Positions 45,443 to 58,200 are shown, counted from the first letter of the stretch. The stretch: DNA of 64,000 nt from Silene conica (GCA_029255685.2 CM055313.2:73572641-73636640); one strand, 5' to 3'. Program-made: numbers and translations. The notes: generated from the letters alone by a model not told the origin.

Positions 45443-46466
45443 GGGGAAATTAATTAATTTATTTATTTAATAAAGAAGAAGAGAAATTGTTTCGGTATTT
45501 GATTTGTTCAAAGAAGGATGTCAATGGAGGAAAAGAGAGGAAGCATATCCTGACAGTCAGATCAGCGCACTGCATTAAATTGATTTCAGTTATGTCAACC
45601 GTCTTTTTTGTTTATCCTTTTTTGTGATAGCAAATGGGTAGGTTGGAGTATTTGTATACGTAGGGCCGCCAAACTTGGGCCGATTCGACAAACCTGATCC
45701 GATAGAAACCGAATATTTAACAACTCCAAACCGACCCGATCTCGGTGACGGTCCAATACTCCAATGCTTGATATGAGTATATAATCCGTGATTGGTGTCC
45801 CGAATTTGAACCTAACCCGGCTCAATATGAACGAATCAGATATTGACCCAATAATATTAAAATCCGCAATTAACTTTTTTACTATATTTATATTGATTAA
45901 AATAAAAGCGATTTAGTATTTATCTTAATAGAATTGACCTAATAATAAACTAACCAAAAAATGAACGAAACAAAACTTTAAGGAAAAATTAATGTATATA
46001 GTATATTAGTAACAAAAATGGATAATGACCCGACCCAACAATTGACCAAAATCACTTAAACTGGAAAGTTAGGTTACAGGATACGATCCAAACTTAATAC
46101 AACCAGACCCGATCAAAATCTAACTCGATTGCCGCCTTTATACCACTTTAACCTACAATTTGTGGCATAGTGCACATTAGATGAATTATTGTTTAAGATA
46201 AGTATAGTCGTCTTAAATTTAAAATGTACAAATATAATAGATGTGTAAAAGTAAAATATTTTTGGATTAACAAAATCTTTGTCTTGTCTATCTAAGTAAG
46301 GTAATATTTAACCCGTATTAATCTTAAAATGGAAATACTCGTCTAAATATATAGTTAAGAGTAGGGCTGTAATCTGAGCCGACTCATAAATCCTTGGAAT
46401 CAGCTTGGCCAAAATTCTCTAAAAAGCCTAGCCTCCAACAGTTATACACGGGAATTCCATTGATTA
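45443..46466. other. Upstream spacer with hAT-like GGCC/GACCCG remnants
   Basis: 45658-45690 (TAGGGCCGCCAAACTTGGGC) and 46365-46395 (TAGGGCTGTAATCTGAGCCG) look like hAT termini, and GACCCG words lie between. No TSD pair was found. The second is cut off by the copia LTR at 46472. Confidence 0.45.
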
Positions 46467-46471
46467 TCAAT

Positions 46472-48313
46472 TGTTGAATTCTGATTTATTGAATTCTAAA
46501 ACAAATTACTCTTTGTGAATGAAGAACGCAGAGAGTAAATAAAAGTGAATTTTATTGATTTGTAAAAACTTAACTTACAAAGTATGTACATATGCCTTAT
46601 ATACTAGTTGTAGAATAGAAAATATCTAGATATTTACAATGTAATTACAGCCATACTTTGTAGCAGAATGTAACAAACTGTAATAAACTAGGAGAGGAGT
46701 GTAACAGATGGAAAAGAGGAGGTGAACTTGAAGCTTGTTGTGTGATGCGTGTCTATTTTATGATGTTTTACATCTATTTTTACACGCATTTTGTCGCTCA
46801 TTTACTATGTTTTAGCTTTTATTTTCCAACAATTGTCTACTTTCGTGTTTTTATGCATTTTTGCAGATTTATGCGGAAAAGGGACGATTTTATACCAAAT
46901 TTATGCCCTCAGGATCTTTCATAACCAAGGAACGAAGTAAAGTCAACTCGAAACATTAACCAAGTGTCAAGAAGTCAAACCGAGAACAAATCAAGGCAAT
47001 CCTACAGGAAAACAGGTCGACCGACCTACTTCATGGGACGGCCGACCAGGCCTCTGTTATGGAAAGTCCAGAAATCACTGAAGCCCGATATTAGGTCGAC
47101 CGACCTACGACATAGGTCGACCGACCTCTGCGCAGACCCAGAAGCTTTCTGAAAGCCCATTGAAGTGTTTGAGTCATTAGGAAACTCTAATTTTTCCGCC
47201 TATTTAAGCCAATGACGTGATTAGGGTTTGATATTATTCAGTTTTAGATTCAGTTTTTAATCTATTCATCTACCCTAGTGTTACGATACAGTTTTAGCTC
47301 TAATATTTCAATAATCATCAAACTCTTTCCTTTAGTTTTTATACATTGTTCATCACCAATCTTTAAAAAATAATCAATAAAGTTCGTTCTTTTCTGTCTT
47401 AATCCTATTTCCGGTAATTCCTCTCTTAATTTCTGTTTTATTATTGTTAGTTTAGAATTATTGCATACGGTTAAGTTAGAATCTCAAGCCTTTATTATTA
47501 TTGCATGTTTAGATTGATGTTCATCTTGATTTCCATGTTTACTCCTGTTTTTATTATTATTTCAATAGTCATGAGTAGCTGATTTCATATGTTAGGATGT
47601 AGGGAGTAAATATGCGTAGTAGTATGAATTCTCAAACCGACATATTGCAGGCAGGAGGTCGGCCGACCGACTCGCGTATGAATTCTGTTTCGCTCTATTT
47701 CGTAATCTATAATAACCTACAATGAGACCAAAGGGAGACTTGTAGGATGTTAGTAATGACTTACCCAAGATTGAAAGATACGGGAAGGGCATTGGTTTAC
47801 GTTTTAAGACGGCTAGGTTACTCAAGACTGAAAGGTATGTGACCTAGGATTTAGGAATCACCCTTATTGTTGACACCCAATAATTGTGAGACCTAGGAAC
47901 TAATAGCATAGGCCGAAAGGAGCTATTAGGTAGCATAGACCTAAATGATATGTTACACCCCTTACGCAACTGCAATACATGTTGAATTATGATTTATATT
48001 GTCTTAGCTATTTATTACCCAACCATCCTAACATCTCTTTTACTATAGTTTTATTCTCATCTTTATTTACTTGTTTTATTTTTATATATTTGTTTCTAGA
48101 CTTAGTAACAATCAATCAAACCCCCACTTTTGTTACCCTAAAACATTGACATCAAACAATAAACATTCCCCACCTCTCTGTGGTTCGACCCTGACTTTCG
48201 CTATCTATAGTTAAAGTTTAGGAATTATAAATTTTAGCTTTAGTACCCCCAACGACGGGCATCATTGTGCATGACTGGAATGCAATGACTACAACAATAT
48301 CTATACTTCAACA
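46472..48313 (-). repeat. 3' LTR of the large copia element, interrupted
   Basis: About 320 bp of LTR (46472-46742 and 48265-48313) match 59774-60092 with modest divergence. Confidence 0.9.
46743..48264 (+). mobile_element. Solo LTR, probable Ty3/gypsy (TSD TTGTG)
   Basis: 1,522 bp from TGATGCGTG to CGGGCATCA with perfect 5-bp repeats TTGTG (46738-46742, 48265-48269). Near its end CTCTGTGGTTCGACCCTGAC resembles the end region of Tat/Athila-type gypsy LTRs (recalled similarity). It contains three copies of AGGTCGACCGACCT (47014, 47093, 47114), each a 6-bp inverted repeat. Confidence 0.88.
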
Positions 48314-48561
48314 TCCCCTCCTCAAGTTGGACGTTAAGGTAGAGCATCCATAAGTCCTAACTTGGCAATGAGATAGTGATGTTGTTGTTCACCAAGTGCC
48401 TTAGTAATAAACACAACTGCCAATTGCTGAGATGTAGGAACATGAGCGGTGGTAATTAACCTTTCTGTAATCTGCTCTCTTATGTAATGGTAGTCGTCTA
48501 GCTTGATATGTTTAGTCCTTTCATGAAAGAGTGGATTTTCTGCAATCTGTTGGGCTACCTT
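48314..48561 (-). pseudogene. copia RNase H, C-terminal part
   Basis: The frame from 48564 to 48334 reads KVAQQIAENPLFHERTKHI and on to ITKALGEQQHHYLIAKLGL, the C-terminal RNase H region of copia pol. Its upstream half continues at 53304, across the CACTA insertion. Confidence 0.85.
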
Positions 48562-49139
48562 CACTACAACAAAATGGCACTTGCGCCACGTTTAAAAACG
48601 TGGCGCAAGTGCTAAATTCCCGTGACTATACAGTTTTGCCACGGGAAATCAGTCGTGACCCAAGTGGCCGTGGCAAAATTTTAGCCACGGGAAAAACTGC
48701 AACGTGGCTAAAATTAGCAACTTTGCCACGATACTCCCCGTGGCTAAAATAGCGTGGCTAAATAATTTTCCCGTGGCTAAAGTTTTTTAGTCACAAGTTA
48801 ATATTGTGGCCAAATTAAAAAAAAATTGTGGCTAAATATTATTGGCCACGAAATAGTATTGTGACAAAAGAGAGACTCTCGTGGCTAAATATTGACAGCC
48901 ACAAAATCTATTGTGACTAAAGATAGTAGTCACGAAGCAGTACCGTGGCAAAAATGAGTCACGTGACTAAATATTTTTGGCCACAAATATTATTGTTTCT
49001 GAATAATAAAATTTCCGTGACTAAACATTACTAGTCACGAAACAATAACGTGGCAAAATACTCTTGTGACTGAAAAATAATTGGCACAAATATTATTGTG
49101 GCAAATTTTATAGTTTTCGTGGCTAACACATTATTAATT

Positions 49140-51880
49140 AAGTGGTAGATAACGCATATGCTCGTAAAAATAGAATAAAACTTTTTTGTCGATTATATAA
49201 AACGTGGCATACTTGTCTTTTATAACAGCAAAGAAAACACTAAAAATAAGTAATATGAAATACATGTCGCCGCAAAAAGAAAAAAAAACAATCCAAGCTT
49301 GTGCATTTAATGCTCGTAAAAATTATAAATCTAATGGCATATTCTTCGGATGTAAACTTGTTTGCTCCATATTTGTACACCCAAGCCCAAAGAAAAGCAA
49401 CTGAAACACCTATACCAAAAAACAACAACAGAAAGTGCACGGCATGCAACAACAACAACAATAGGCATTTGTTTCCCTTTTCTATAATTCAGAAAATTCA
49501 TTGAAAACCTGTAAAGGAGAGAACATATGATCACCAATATAAAAATCTTCCAAACCATGCAGTTGCTCTTTAGATTTATACCGCCTACCCTTGTTCTTCT
49601 CGGGGAGGGCTGTATTGTATTCGCATTGCACTGTACTACTTGAATCTGAACCATTTACAAATATACCAATAATGTTGGATTTTTTTTCGTTCTGTAGGAC
49701 ATTAGGCAGACTTTCTAGTCAAGGAAGTGAAGTACAACAAACCTACAAAACTCAATCAAAAATCAAACAATTAACAAGCTAATTAATGAAATTAATGAAT
49801 TCAATCAAACTATCACAAATCTACAACTACACAAATAAATTAAAAAACTAATAATAACAATTAAAAAAATAACCAAACATTGAATCAAAAAATCAATAAT
49901 CAAATTTGGGAAAAGAATTGGGGAAAAAAAGTTATGAACAATGAAATATGAACATACCGAAAAGAGGAAGGAGGCTGACGCGGTGGCTGAGGGCAGTTGG
50001 CGAGGTAGCGGTGAAGGGCAAACCCTATGGATATTGCAATTTCAAGTAATCTCATTCTAAGAAAGGCCCAGCATGAATTGAAAAATGAAGTTTATTTGGA
50101 AGATATAATTTAGCTAGGCTTAAGATCTTGTTGATGAGTAAGACCTGGTAGAATTATTCACCGTCGAAGATGAACAAGAAGAAGTCTTTCCAAGGTCTTT
50201 AACCTCTTGATCTTTCATTCAAAGGAAGTGGCTTTGAGAGTCTGTCTACTCTTAATGCTACTTAGATTTGTGACTTTTATCTTCCACCTCTTATCTAGGG
50301 ATAAGACCCTGCTTACTTAGGTAGACTTTAGATTAGAACGGCTTTGAAAAAAGAAGTATCTTTTTATTACTATTACTATAGTATAGCTACATACATTCCC
50401 TTTAAATAGGTGATTTAATCTAAGATCTTATTAAAGAAGTTGTCAGAACAGCTAAATAAGTAAATAAGAGGCATCTTAATATGACTCGAACATTCCTGAG
50501 TCTCCTTTCTTCAGAGCCAGGAGCAAAGCCAGCTTTTGACACTGACAATATGAAAACCAATACTAAAGAAGGCAACTCGAGTCCTTAGCAACTGGCAAAC
50601 CTTTTTCTTTCTTGTTCTCACAATACTACTACTTCTTTGATCAAGACCCCCTTACCTTTGTAAAAGATTCTGTCTCATTTGAGCCCGTATAAACCCCAAA
50701 TTTTTTTAAACCTTGTGTCTCAACATAAAGAAGGTTCTTCTTTTTTACTAGGAAATGTCTCCTTTTTAAAGATGTTAATCCAACGTATTCTCGTATGTAT
50801 ATAAAGTAACAAGTTAAGATAAGTCATCCAAGTAGGAGAGTTCAAAATCAAGTAAGCCCTGAGTATGGGCATCAGTTTGTGCATTGCATTTGCCTTTCTT
50901 AATGAAAGTTAAATAAGCAACGATTTAAGAGAAAAATCATTTCATTAGTACGCAGTTAGTATCAAAGTCTTTCTGCATTTCTATACACAATGCTTTAATT
51001 ACATAATAAATAGGAAAAGGATACTTGAACAACTTCATCGTAGAATGAGATGAATTTGGCATTTGCTATTCGTTTAAAAAGTTTGAAGATACGCTGAGCG
51101 CAAACAATGTAGTTCTCAACCGAAACAGGTGTTCGACGAAGATCAATATGCGCTTCATCCAATGAAGAAAAAGTATTCATGACGAACACGTCTGATATAC
51201 AGCAACTCGAGAGAACTCAATTCTGAATTGAATCTGAGTATAAGTGAGCAACTGAAAATCGTAGGCTAGCAATTGAACCAAAACATTTTTTGAAAAAATA
51301 ACTCAGTTTTAACAATCATGGTGAAGGAAGGAGACCAGTATAATTCATCCTAAATTAAGGATAAAGAAAACAAATCACAGATTATGAACTTAAACATTTT
51401 TTTTGGTAAAACCCCCAATTTAATCACAAACCCTAATTTGAAAACGTTAAGATCTAACTCTAAATTTGTTTCTAAAGACTACCCACTTAGATTTGCATAA
51501 AGTGCAAACCTTCATACTAAATTTCAGGAATGCGACAATAATCAAGTGTGAAAAAAGGAAAATGAAAAGCAGACAATTTCAGTAATGAAATAGATGGGAG
51601 AAGGAACTTACTGATTGTAGAAAAGATGTAAGCTCATGCATTAGTCGATGACCTCGGTGGTGGGCTGGCGCAGTGGTAGTCGGCGGCGTATGTATGAAGG
51701 TTGAGGGCATTGAAAGTGAAGGAGGGAGTCTCAAGGGTAAGGAAAACTGAAGTGTCGTAAAATTTTTGTAATTTTGGTTCTATTTTTTATTTTTTATTAA
51801 AAAACCCCCAATTTAATCACAAACCCTATTTTAAAAATTATTCTTTTTTTTGTTTGGTTAAGAAATTTGATTATTAGAAA
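49140..51880. other. Interior of the CACTA element, no recognised gene
   Basis: Short open frames only. Two GC-richer islands (49965-50035, GAGGCTGACGCGGTGGCTGA region; 51650-51700, GGTGGGCTGGCGCAGTGGTA region) share GGCGGTGG-type sequence and may be remnants of captured or duplicated exons. Confidence 0.5.
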
Positions 51881-51899
51881 TTAATAGGATACGTCGGAA

Positions 51900-52437
51900 T
51901 AATGGAGAATAATTACATCGGTTTACAAGTGAGGAACAAATCGATATATTGTATATATCATCTAAATAGGTTAACATTGGTTTTATTAAAACCGATGCAA
52001 CTTAAGAAATTAACATCGGTTTTATAACAATCGATGTTAACAACTGATGTAAATAATAAATAATTGAATAATTAACATCGTTTTTGATATAAAACCGATG
52101 TAATTAGCATCGGTTTGGTTTCGAAGCGATGTGAATAACAAAAATTATCTTAATTGTTAAACATCAGTTTACTTAACCGATGCAACTAATTATCATTAAG
52201 ATCGGTTTTATAACAATCGATGTAAAATCATATAATTAACATCGGTTTTGATTTCGAAACGATGTAAAATTATATAATTAACATCGGTTTTGATTTCGAA
52301 ACGATGTAAAATTATATAATTAACATCGGTTTTGATTTCGAAGCGATGTAAATAACAAAAATTAGATCCATTACATCAGTTTTAGTAAAAACCGATGTTA
52401 TAGTGGCGATGTCAATAACAGTTTTTGTACTAGAGCA
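51900..52437 (+). repeat. Nested CACTA-type subterminal repeats (ACATCGGTTTT family)
   Basis: At least ten copies of AACATCGGTTTT/AACCGATG(T/C) in both orientations, including three tandem 42-bp units (ATTAACATCGGTTTTGATTT-type) near 52236-52360. It ends at TTTTTGTACTAGAG (52424-52437), a slightly altered CACTA terminus. Confidence 0.75.
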
Positions 52438-52598
52438 AACACAAGTCTGAAGTCTGAACCCACTATAACAATTCTGAAATAACGGATGTACTTCCGGTCT
52501 CCAGACTTCCATGAAGTAAGAGAGATGGAAATTCTAACACGATAATAAGGTTAACGATTATATTTAATGACCGCTGCCACTTGTCCATGCCTAAAGTC

Positions 52599-52614
52599 AT
52601 TTTTGTACTAGTGT
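52599..52614 (-). mobile_element. Second CACTA-type terminus inside the element
   Basis: The minus strand reads CACTAGTACAAAAATG from 52614, a proper CACTA end 177 bp beyond the altered one at 52437. No left partner was seen. Confidence 0.5.
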
Positions 52615-53303
52615 AATCATAATAAGATTATTTACGTCCAATAATAAGAATAATCATAATAAGATCATTTACGTCAATAGTGAAGAACATTAAGTACGAA
52701 TATTGTTCACATCTCGCAATAATACGGCGCAATCATCTTGATGTCACAGTACACACCATGTTGCACTATTAATTTTGTACTATTATTTGTTATCATATCA
52801 AAAATATTAGTCACGGTAAAAATCCAGTGCGTAGCTAAGAGCAATAATTAGTCACGGGTAATTTACTTGTGACAATAAATCACAATTAGCCACGGTAAGA
52901 ATTCAGTGGGTGGCTAAGAGCAATATAGTTACGGATAATTTAGTTGTGACAATAAATCATAATTAGCCACGTTAAGAATTCAGTGTGGCTAAGCACACTA
53001 ATTAGTCACGGTTAACTTACCTGTGACAATAAATCATAATTAGCCACGACATTGTGGCTAAAAATAATTATTAGCCACGTTCGTGACTTGATGCGTGACT
53101 AAACGCATTTTTTAGCCACGGTCATGGGTTAATTCGTGACTAAAAACAATTATTTGTCACGGATATATTTTCCCGTGACATAAATTTTTACCAATTAATT
53201 TTGAAGGAAGGGGACTTTTTTTCCCGTGACTAAGCAAATTTAGGTCACAAATAATGAATTCCCGTGACATAAATCGTGGCGCAAGTGCCATTTTGTTGTA
53301 GTG

Positions 53304-54590
53304 CTTGTTGTCACGATGTAAAACAATTGGTGTTGGAATATAAACTTGCACCTCTTTTAACAGTTCATTTATCCAAACTATCTCACTAGCTGTGTGACTC
53401 ATACTCCTATATTCTGACTCAACTGAAGCTTTGCTCACTGTGGGTTGCTTCTTTGTCTTCCATGGTATTAATGATCTCCTAAGTGATATGCAATAGCCAT
53501 TCAAAGATATGCCTGTATATGCACATGTAGGAACCCCAATCTGCATCACAGTAACTGTGTAATACTAACTCATTTTGTGCAGGATAAAACATACCACAGT
53601 TTAGTGTCCCTTTCAAATATGTATCAAATGAATTGTAACATTCATATGTGGCTGTCTTGGCTCCCCAAAAAATTGACTTAACTGTTGCACACTGTAGCTT
53701 ATATCAGGTCGTGTAAGATTCAAATATAACAACCTTCCAATTATTCTCTTGTTGTACTCTGGATTTTTCAACAATTGACCCTCATGAGTGGATAGTTTCA
53801 AACCAGTAGGTAAAGAAAATTTGGCATATTTTGCTTATGTCATCTTGGAATCCTTTAAGATATCAACAATGCACTTCTTTTGATTCAGCAATATATCATC
53901 AGTAGATCTTGCAACTTCTATGCCAAGAAAATATCTCAGTTGTCCCAAATCCTTCATGGTGAAAGCCTCATTGAGCATACGTTTGATAGACTTAATTCTC
54001 ATTGTATCATTCCCCGTGATCAAACGATCATCAACATAAACCACAATGGCCACAAATGAGCCAGGTAATTGACCTTTTGTGAACAATGAGTATTCAGATT
54101 CGGCTTTAACAAAACCTTTGTTTAATGAGGAACTTGGACAACTCAAGTTCCATTGCCTTGATACCTATTTTAGGCCATAGAGGGATCTTTTCAAGAGACA
54201 TACATCCCCTAGGCCACCTTTTTTTGTATCCATCTGGTTTACTCATATATTATTCTTCATCCAAAAACCATGTAGAAAAGCATTGTTTATGTCTAGTTGA
54301 TGTAACAACCAACCTCTTGAAGCAGTAATATCAATAACACACCTGACAGTTAGTAAACTTTGCCACAGGACTGAATGTGTGTTTATAATATTTTCCTTCA
54401 ATTTGGCTATATCCTTTTGCAACTAAGCGAACGTTGTATCTTTCTACAGTTTCAACTGGATTAAATTTGATTTTATAGACCCATTTTGCTCTTATAACTT
54501 TCTTTCCAGGAGGAAGAAGCGTAAGTATCCAGGTCTGGTTTTCTTCAAGTGTTGTCAATTCCTCATACATAACATGCTGCCAATTAGAAT
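53304..54590 (-). pseudogene. copia reverse transcriptase / RNase H, degenerate
   Basis: Frames from right to left: 54570-54331 (MYEELTTLEENQTW, KWVYKIKFNPVETVERYNVR), then 54146-53835 with the catalytic YVDD (IVVYVDDRLITGND) and KDLGQLRYFLGIEV, 53801-53613 (TRPDISYSVQQLSQFF), and 53549-53304 with RNase H residues (KKQPTVSKASVESEYRSMSH). Several frameshifts and stops separate them. The RNase H C-terminus lies beyond the CACTA element at 48561. Confidence 0.92.
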
Positions 54591-55173
54591 CATTTTGGGC
54601 TTGGGATTATGTAGAGGGTTCATACAGTTGCATGACATTATGACAAGAGGTTTAATAGGCCTTAGAATATGAAACAAGTCAAGATGACCCGTCTACCATA
54701 TGATGTTGCTTCGTTCAAGTCAAGTAAAACCAAGCTATATTTTGCTATCTTTTGGTCCTACATTCATATATCCTAAAGGTGGGACATTTTTCTTTTAAGT
54801 AACCCTAAAGGTGGCTGCAAAATTCAGAGTAAAAGGACCGCATTGTTGCCGAGGTGCACTTGGGATTAGGGTAAGGGACTGATTGTTTATGGTCCTTATC
54901 TTAGTTCCTCTTTTGTTTAAGCATCCTCAAAAGCACAAGGAATCATTTGCCAAAAGCATGGGATCAGAAAAGGGGCTGCAATTTCTGTTTTGGTCTCCCC
55001 AAAAACAAAGGACAAGTCGCTTTCAAAACAGAATTGTGTAAGAGGGCAACCTATTTTGCTTGTTTTTTGTGTAGTTTCAACCGTTGCATTTGCTTTTGTG
55101 TAAGGATTTTCTGAACTCTTGTAAGCCCTTAAATTAAAATTGTAATGTAAGGTGAGGATTTGTTAGCTTACCC

Positions 55174-55180
55174 TATAAAA
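55174..55180 (+). promoter_or_regulatory. TATA box in the gypsy 5' LTR
   Basis: TATAAAA about 310 bases before the primer site, the position expected for the U3/R promoter. Confidence 0.6.
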
Positions 55181-55561
55181 GCAACCCTCCAAACCAGAAA
55201 TGAGAACAGATTATGCTTGAATTATAAGAACAAAAACTGAATAAGTTTTTCTTACTACTTTGTTATGTGCTTGTAGAAACTCATTTACTTAGTGCTTTGA
55301 GTCTTATTTCTTACTTTGCTTAGTGCTTGTAAGGGTCTTAGTTCTTAACTAGTGGATTGGTGCTTAGTTAAGTCCATATCATTGCTCTTAAACATTGAAA
55401 ACAAACGAGTGAACACATACTACAAACCTTCTGATTTTAACATAAAAGTTGTGTAACTATTGAACATTAGAAGTTTCAATCTAAATTGGTTATCAGAGCT
55501 TTGGTTGTTTTCTTAGTGAGTTCATCATCCCTACCTACATTCAAAAACACAAAAAAAAACC

Positions 55562-56900
55562 ATGAGTGAAGAGAGAATGGCTGGTTTGGAAACAAAAATG
55601 GACAATCTATCAGGAGAAGTCCAACTCATGCTTGAATCTATGAATGCTATCATGGCTAACATTCCAACACCACAAAGAGAAGGACGAAGGCCACCACCAC
55701 ATCGTGGCAGGGGTAGAGGTCGTGGCTTTGTGGGGGTAGGAAGAGGGCTAGTTCATGAAGAGGAGGAAGCTAATTCAGATTCCGAAGAATCCACCATAGA
55801 AGCTCACCATGGAGGCCTCAACAAAGATATAAAGGTAAAACTTCCTGACTTCTTTGATAATTTAAATCCCGACGATCTCTTAGATTGGCTTAGGAGTGTT
55901 GAAAGAGTCTTTGAGTTTAAAGGATACTCTGATTCTAAAGTTTTTAAAGTTGTTATACTTAAATTCAAAGGCTATGCATCTCTTTGGTACGAAAACATGA
56001 AAAACCAAAGGAGAAGGGAGGGTAAGGAGACCATTAAGTCATGGACCAAACTGAAAAAGAAACTTAAGGAGAAGTTTGTGCCAAAAGACTACACCCAAGA
56101 CATGTTCATTAAACTCACCACCCTTAAACAAGACTAACAACCTCTTGAGACTTACCTTAGGGAGTTTGAACAACTCACTTTGCAATGTGAAATGAATGAG
56201 AAATCCGAACAAAAAATTGCTAGATTCATTGAAGGTCTAGATTATAACATTGCTAGTAGCGTTAAGATGCAACAAGTTTGGTCATTTGATGAGGCCGTGA
56301 ACTTGGCCATGAGGGTTGAAAAGATGGGAAAGGGACTAACCACCCCCACACCAAAATGGCCCAAAATTCAAACCTTTTCTAAACTTACCATGGGTGTTAA
56401 GATAAACGAAACCAACCCCCAAAACAGAACCGAAACTTGTGGCAAGAACAAAACACTTGAAACAAGACCACTCCCTTAAAGAGATGTTACCGTTGCCAAG
56501 GCTATGGTCACTTTGCAAAAGATTGTGCATCTAAGAGGACCCTTAGCTCGTATAAAGGGGTTCATTGGGGTGAGGATGAGCTACTTGTTTGTGACAATAA
56601 GGAAGGAGTTTTGGAGGAGGAAGAAACGGAGGTAGTATTGACGGATGCGGTGTTTAGTTTGGTCTCTTGGAGAGTATTGCATACCCAACCAGAAACTTTA
56701 GAAGAGAACCAAAGGCACCAACTCTTTCGAACTAGATGCATCATTAAGGAGAAAGTTTTTAACCTTATCATCGATGGAGGGAGTTGTACCAATGTGGCTT
56801 CAAACACTCTTGTTGAAAAACTATCCTTACCCACACAAAAACACCCATTTTCTTACAAATTAAGGTGGCTTAACAAGGGGGCACAAGTGAAGGTGGAGTA
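55562..56900 (+). pseudogene. gypsy gag and protease start, broken
   Basis: It starts MSEERMAGLETKMDNLSGEV. A basic RGRGRG stretch (residues 50-60) precedes the Retrotrans_gag domain (VKLPDFFDNLNPDDLLDWL, LWYENMKNQRRREGKETIKS). A stop at 56135-56137 interrupts it, and the frame resumes as PLETYLREFEQLTLQCEMNE. After a shift near 56480 a CCHC knuckle follows (CYRCQGYGHFAKDC), then protease-like FNLIIDGGSCTNVAS; the D-G-G-S replaces the usual D-S/T-G as in many plant gypsy proteases. Sequence is lost after LNKGAQVKV. Confidence 0.9.
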
Positions 56901-56904
56901 GGGC

Positions 56905-58200
56905 TAGTATTATTAGTGTGATTTGTAGAAGTTTGAAAATTAGTATTATTATTGCGAGTAATAGAATCAGTATTAGGTAATTCAGTGGTAGTGTTATCAA
57001 CACATTCTTCTTCTGGGATATGTATGGAATAAGATTGTTGAGTACTGGAATAGGAGGATATGGAGGAGAAAGGAAATATGGATTCCCTGAAGACAATATC
57101 ACTACTGTAAATCACATTATGAGTATCCAAGGTATAAATTCTATATCCTTTCTTTCCCATTGGGTAACCCAGAAAAATGCATTTGGTGGCTCTATCTTCA
57201 AACTTATCTCCAACATGTCTTGCAGCATAACACAAACAACCTATGACTCTCAAATGAACATAATCAGGAGGCTTGTGAAACATTTATTCATGAGGTGTTC
57301 TCCATTTGAGAATAACAGTGGGTAAGAGATTAATGATGTGAGTTGATGCAAGAATCATATCACCCCAGAACTTGTTAGGTAAATCAGCTTGATTTCTAAG
57401 AGCACGCGCTACTTCAAGCAAATACATGTGCTTCCTCTCAACTTTTCCATTGTGTTGAGGATTACCAGATATGGTTATTTGATTAATGATCCCATGATCT
57501 GTCAATAACTGATCACATGTTTGCTGTAGCACTTTAGTACCATTATCAGATCTAAAAATATTAACATGAGTAGCAAACTGAGTTTGCACATAAGCAAGGA
57601 AGTGACCAATAGTCTGATGAACTAAATCTTTACTCTTAAGGAGCATTGTCTATGTGAATCCGATATAGTCATCAACAATGGTAAGAAAATTGGATGCACC
57701 ATTGAGAGATAAAACTATATATGGTCCAAAAAGGTCAACATGAATGAGCTCAAACGGAGCTTTGGTTATAGAAGTACTGATAGGAAATGAACTTTTATGG
57801 TGCTTAGCTAGTAAACAAGTATCACAATGAAATTGTTTTTAATTAACAACAAATATAGCATGAGGTATAACATGTTTCAGAGTGGACATAGCACTATGGC
57901 CTAGTCTAGCATGCAGAATAATTGCATCAGTAGATGCGGCATTAACAGAAATGAGATTGGTTCTAGGTACAACAAAATTACACTTATTTATTGTATTTCT
58001 AGAGAGATGGTATATTCCAGCAAACTTCTGGCCAGAACATAGGACTTCTTCAGTCATACTATCTTGTATCGAACAGTCACCAAGTGTGAATTTAGCACAT
58101 ATCCTTGCGTTGCTTAACAACTTCTCAAGAGATAACAAATTATGCTTGAAATCAGGAAGATATAATACGTCATAAAGTGTGAGTTTAGCATAAGATGCAA
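56905..58200 (-). pseudogene. copia integrase region, degenerate
   Basis: From right to left: 58138-57839 (ILHARLGHSAMSTLKHVIPH, the pre-integrase HHCC neighbourhood), a broken stretch 57838-57650 (zinc-finger CDTC and the first catalytic Asp region, readable only across stops), 57646-57284 with HVNIFRSDNGTK (second Asp) and PQHNGKVERKHMYLLEVARA (Glu), then 57283-56905 with [20 protein letters not shown] and CIFLGYP, the integrase C-terminal part. Several stops. The gypsy insertion follows on the left. Confidence 0.9.

Larger units (their letters stand above)
48562..53303 (+). mobile_element. Complete non-autonomous CACTA transposon (4,742 bp, TSD CTT)
   Basis: The left end CACTACAACAAAATGGCACT is exactly inverted at the right end, the match extending about 29 bases, and the 3-bp TSD CTT is present on both sides (48559-48561, 53304-53306). 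Subterminal regions (48580-49130 and 52800-53300) are dense with GCCACGG/CCGTGGC and GTGGCTAAA/TTAGCCAC words in both orientations. No transposase frame was recognised. Removing it restores the copia RNase H reading frame between ...LHRDNK and KVAQQIAENP. The interior carries another CACTA-like block (51880-52614). Confidence 0.95.
54600..56900 (+). mobile_element. Truncated Ty3/gypsy element (5' LTR, gag, protease start)
   Basis: A + strand fragment inserted between the integrase and RT regions of the copia element. It has an LTR-like region with TATAAAA at 55174, a primer site resembling initiator tRNA-Met (GGTTATCAGAGC near 55487), gag, a zinc knuckle and the start of the aspartic protease. 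The frame breaks off at about 56880-56900. RT, RNase H, integrase and the 3' LTR are absent. I could not place the exact LTR start or a TSD, so deletion after insertion is likely. Confidence 0.8.

Noticed and set aside
45658..46140. Complete hAT element
   Set aside because: Possible termini TAGGGCCGCC and (inverted) TAAAGGCGGC exist, but no 8-bp TSD is found; kept only as remnant sequence.
49331..49654. Hydrophobic 107-residue frame inside the CACTA element
   Set aside because: No recognised domain, AT-rich composition and overlapping frames on the other strand; likely chance.
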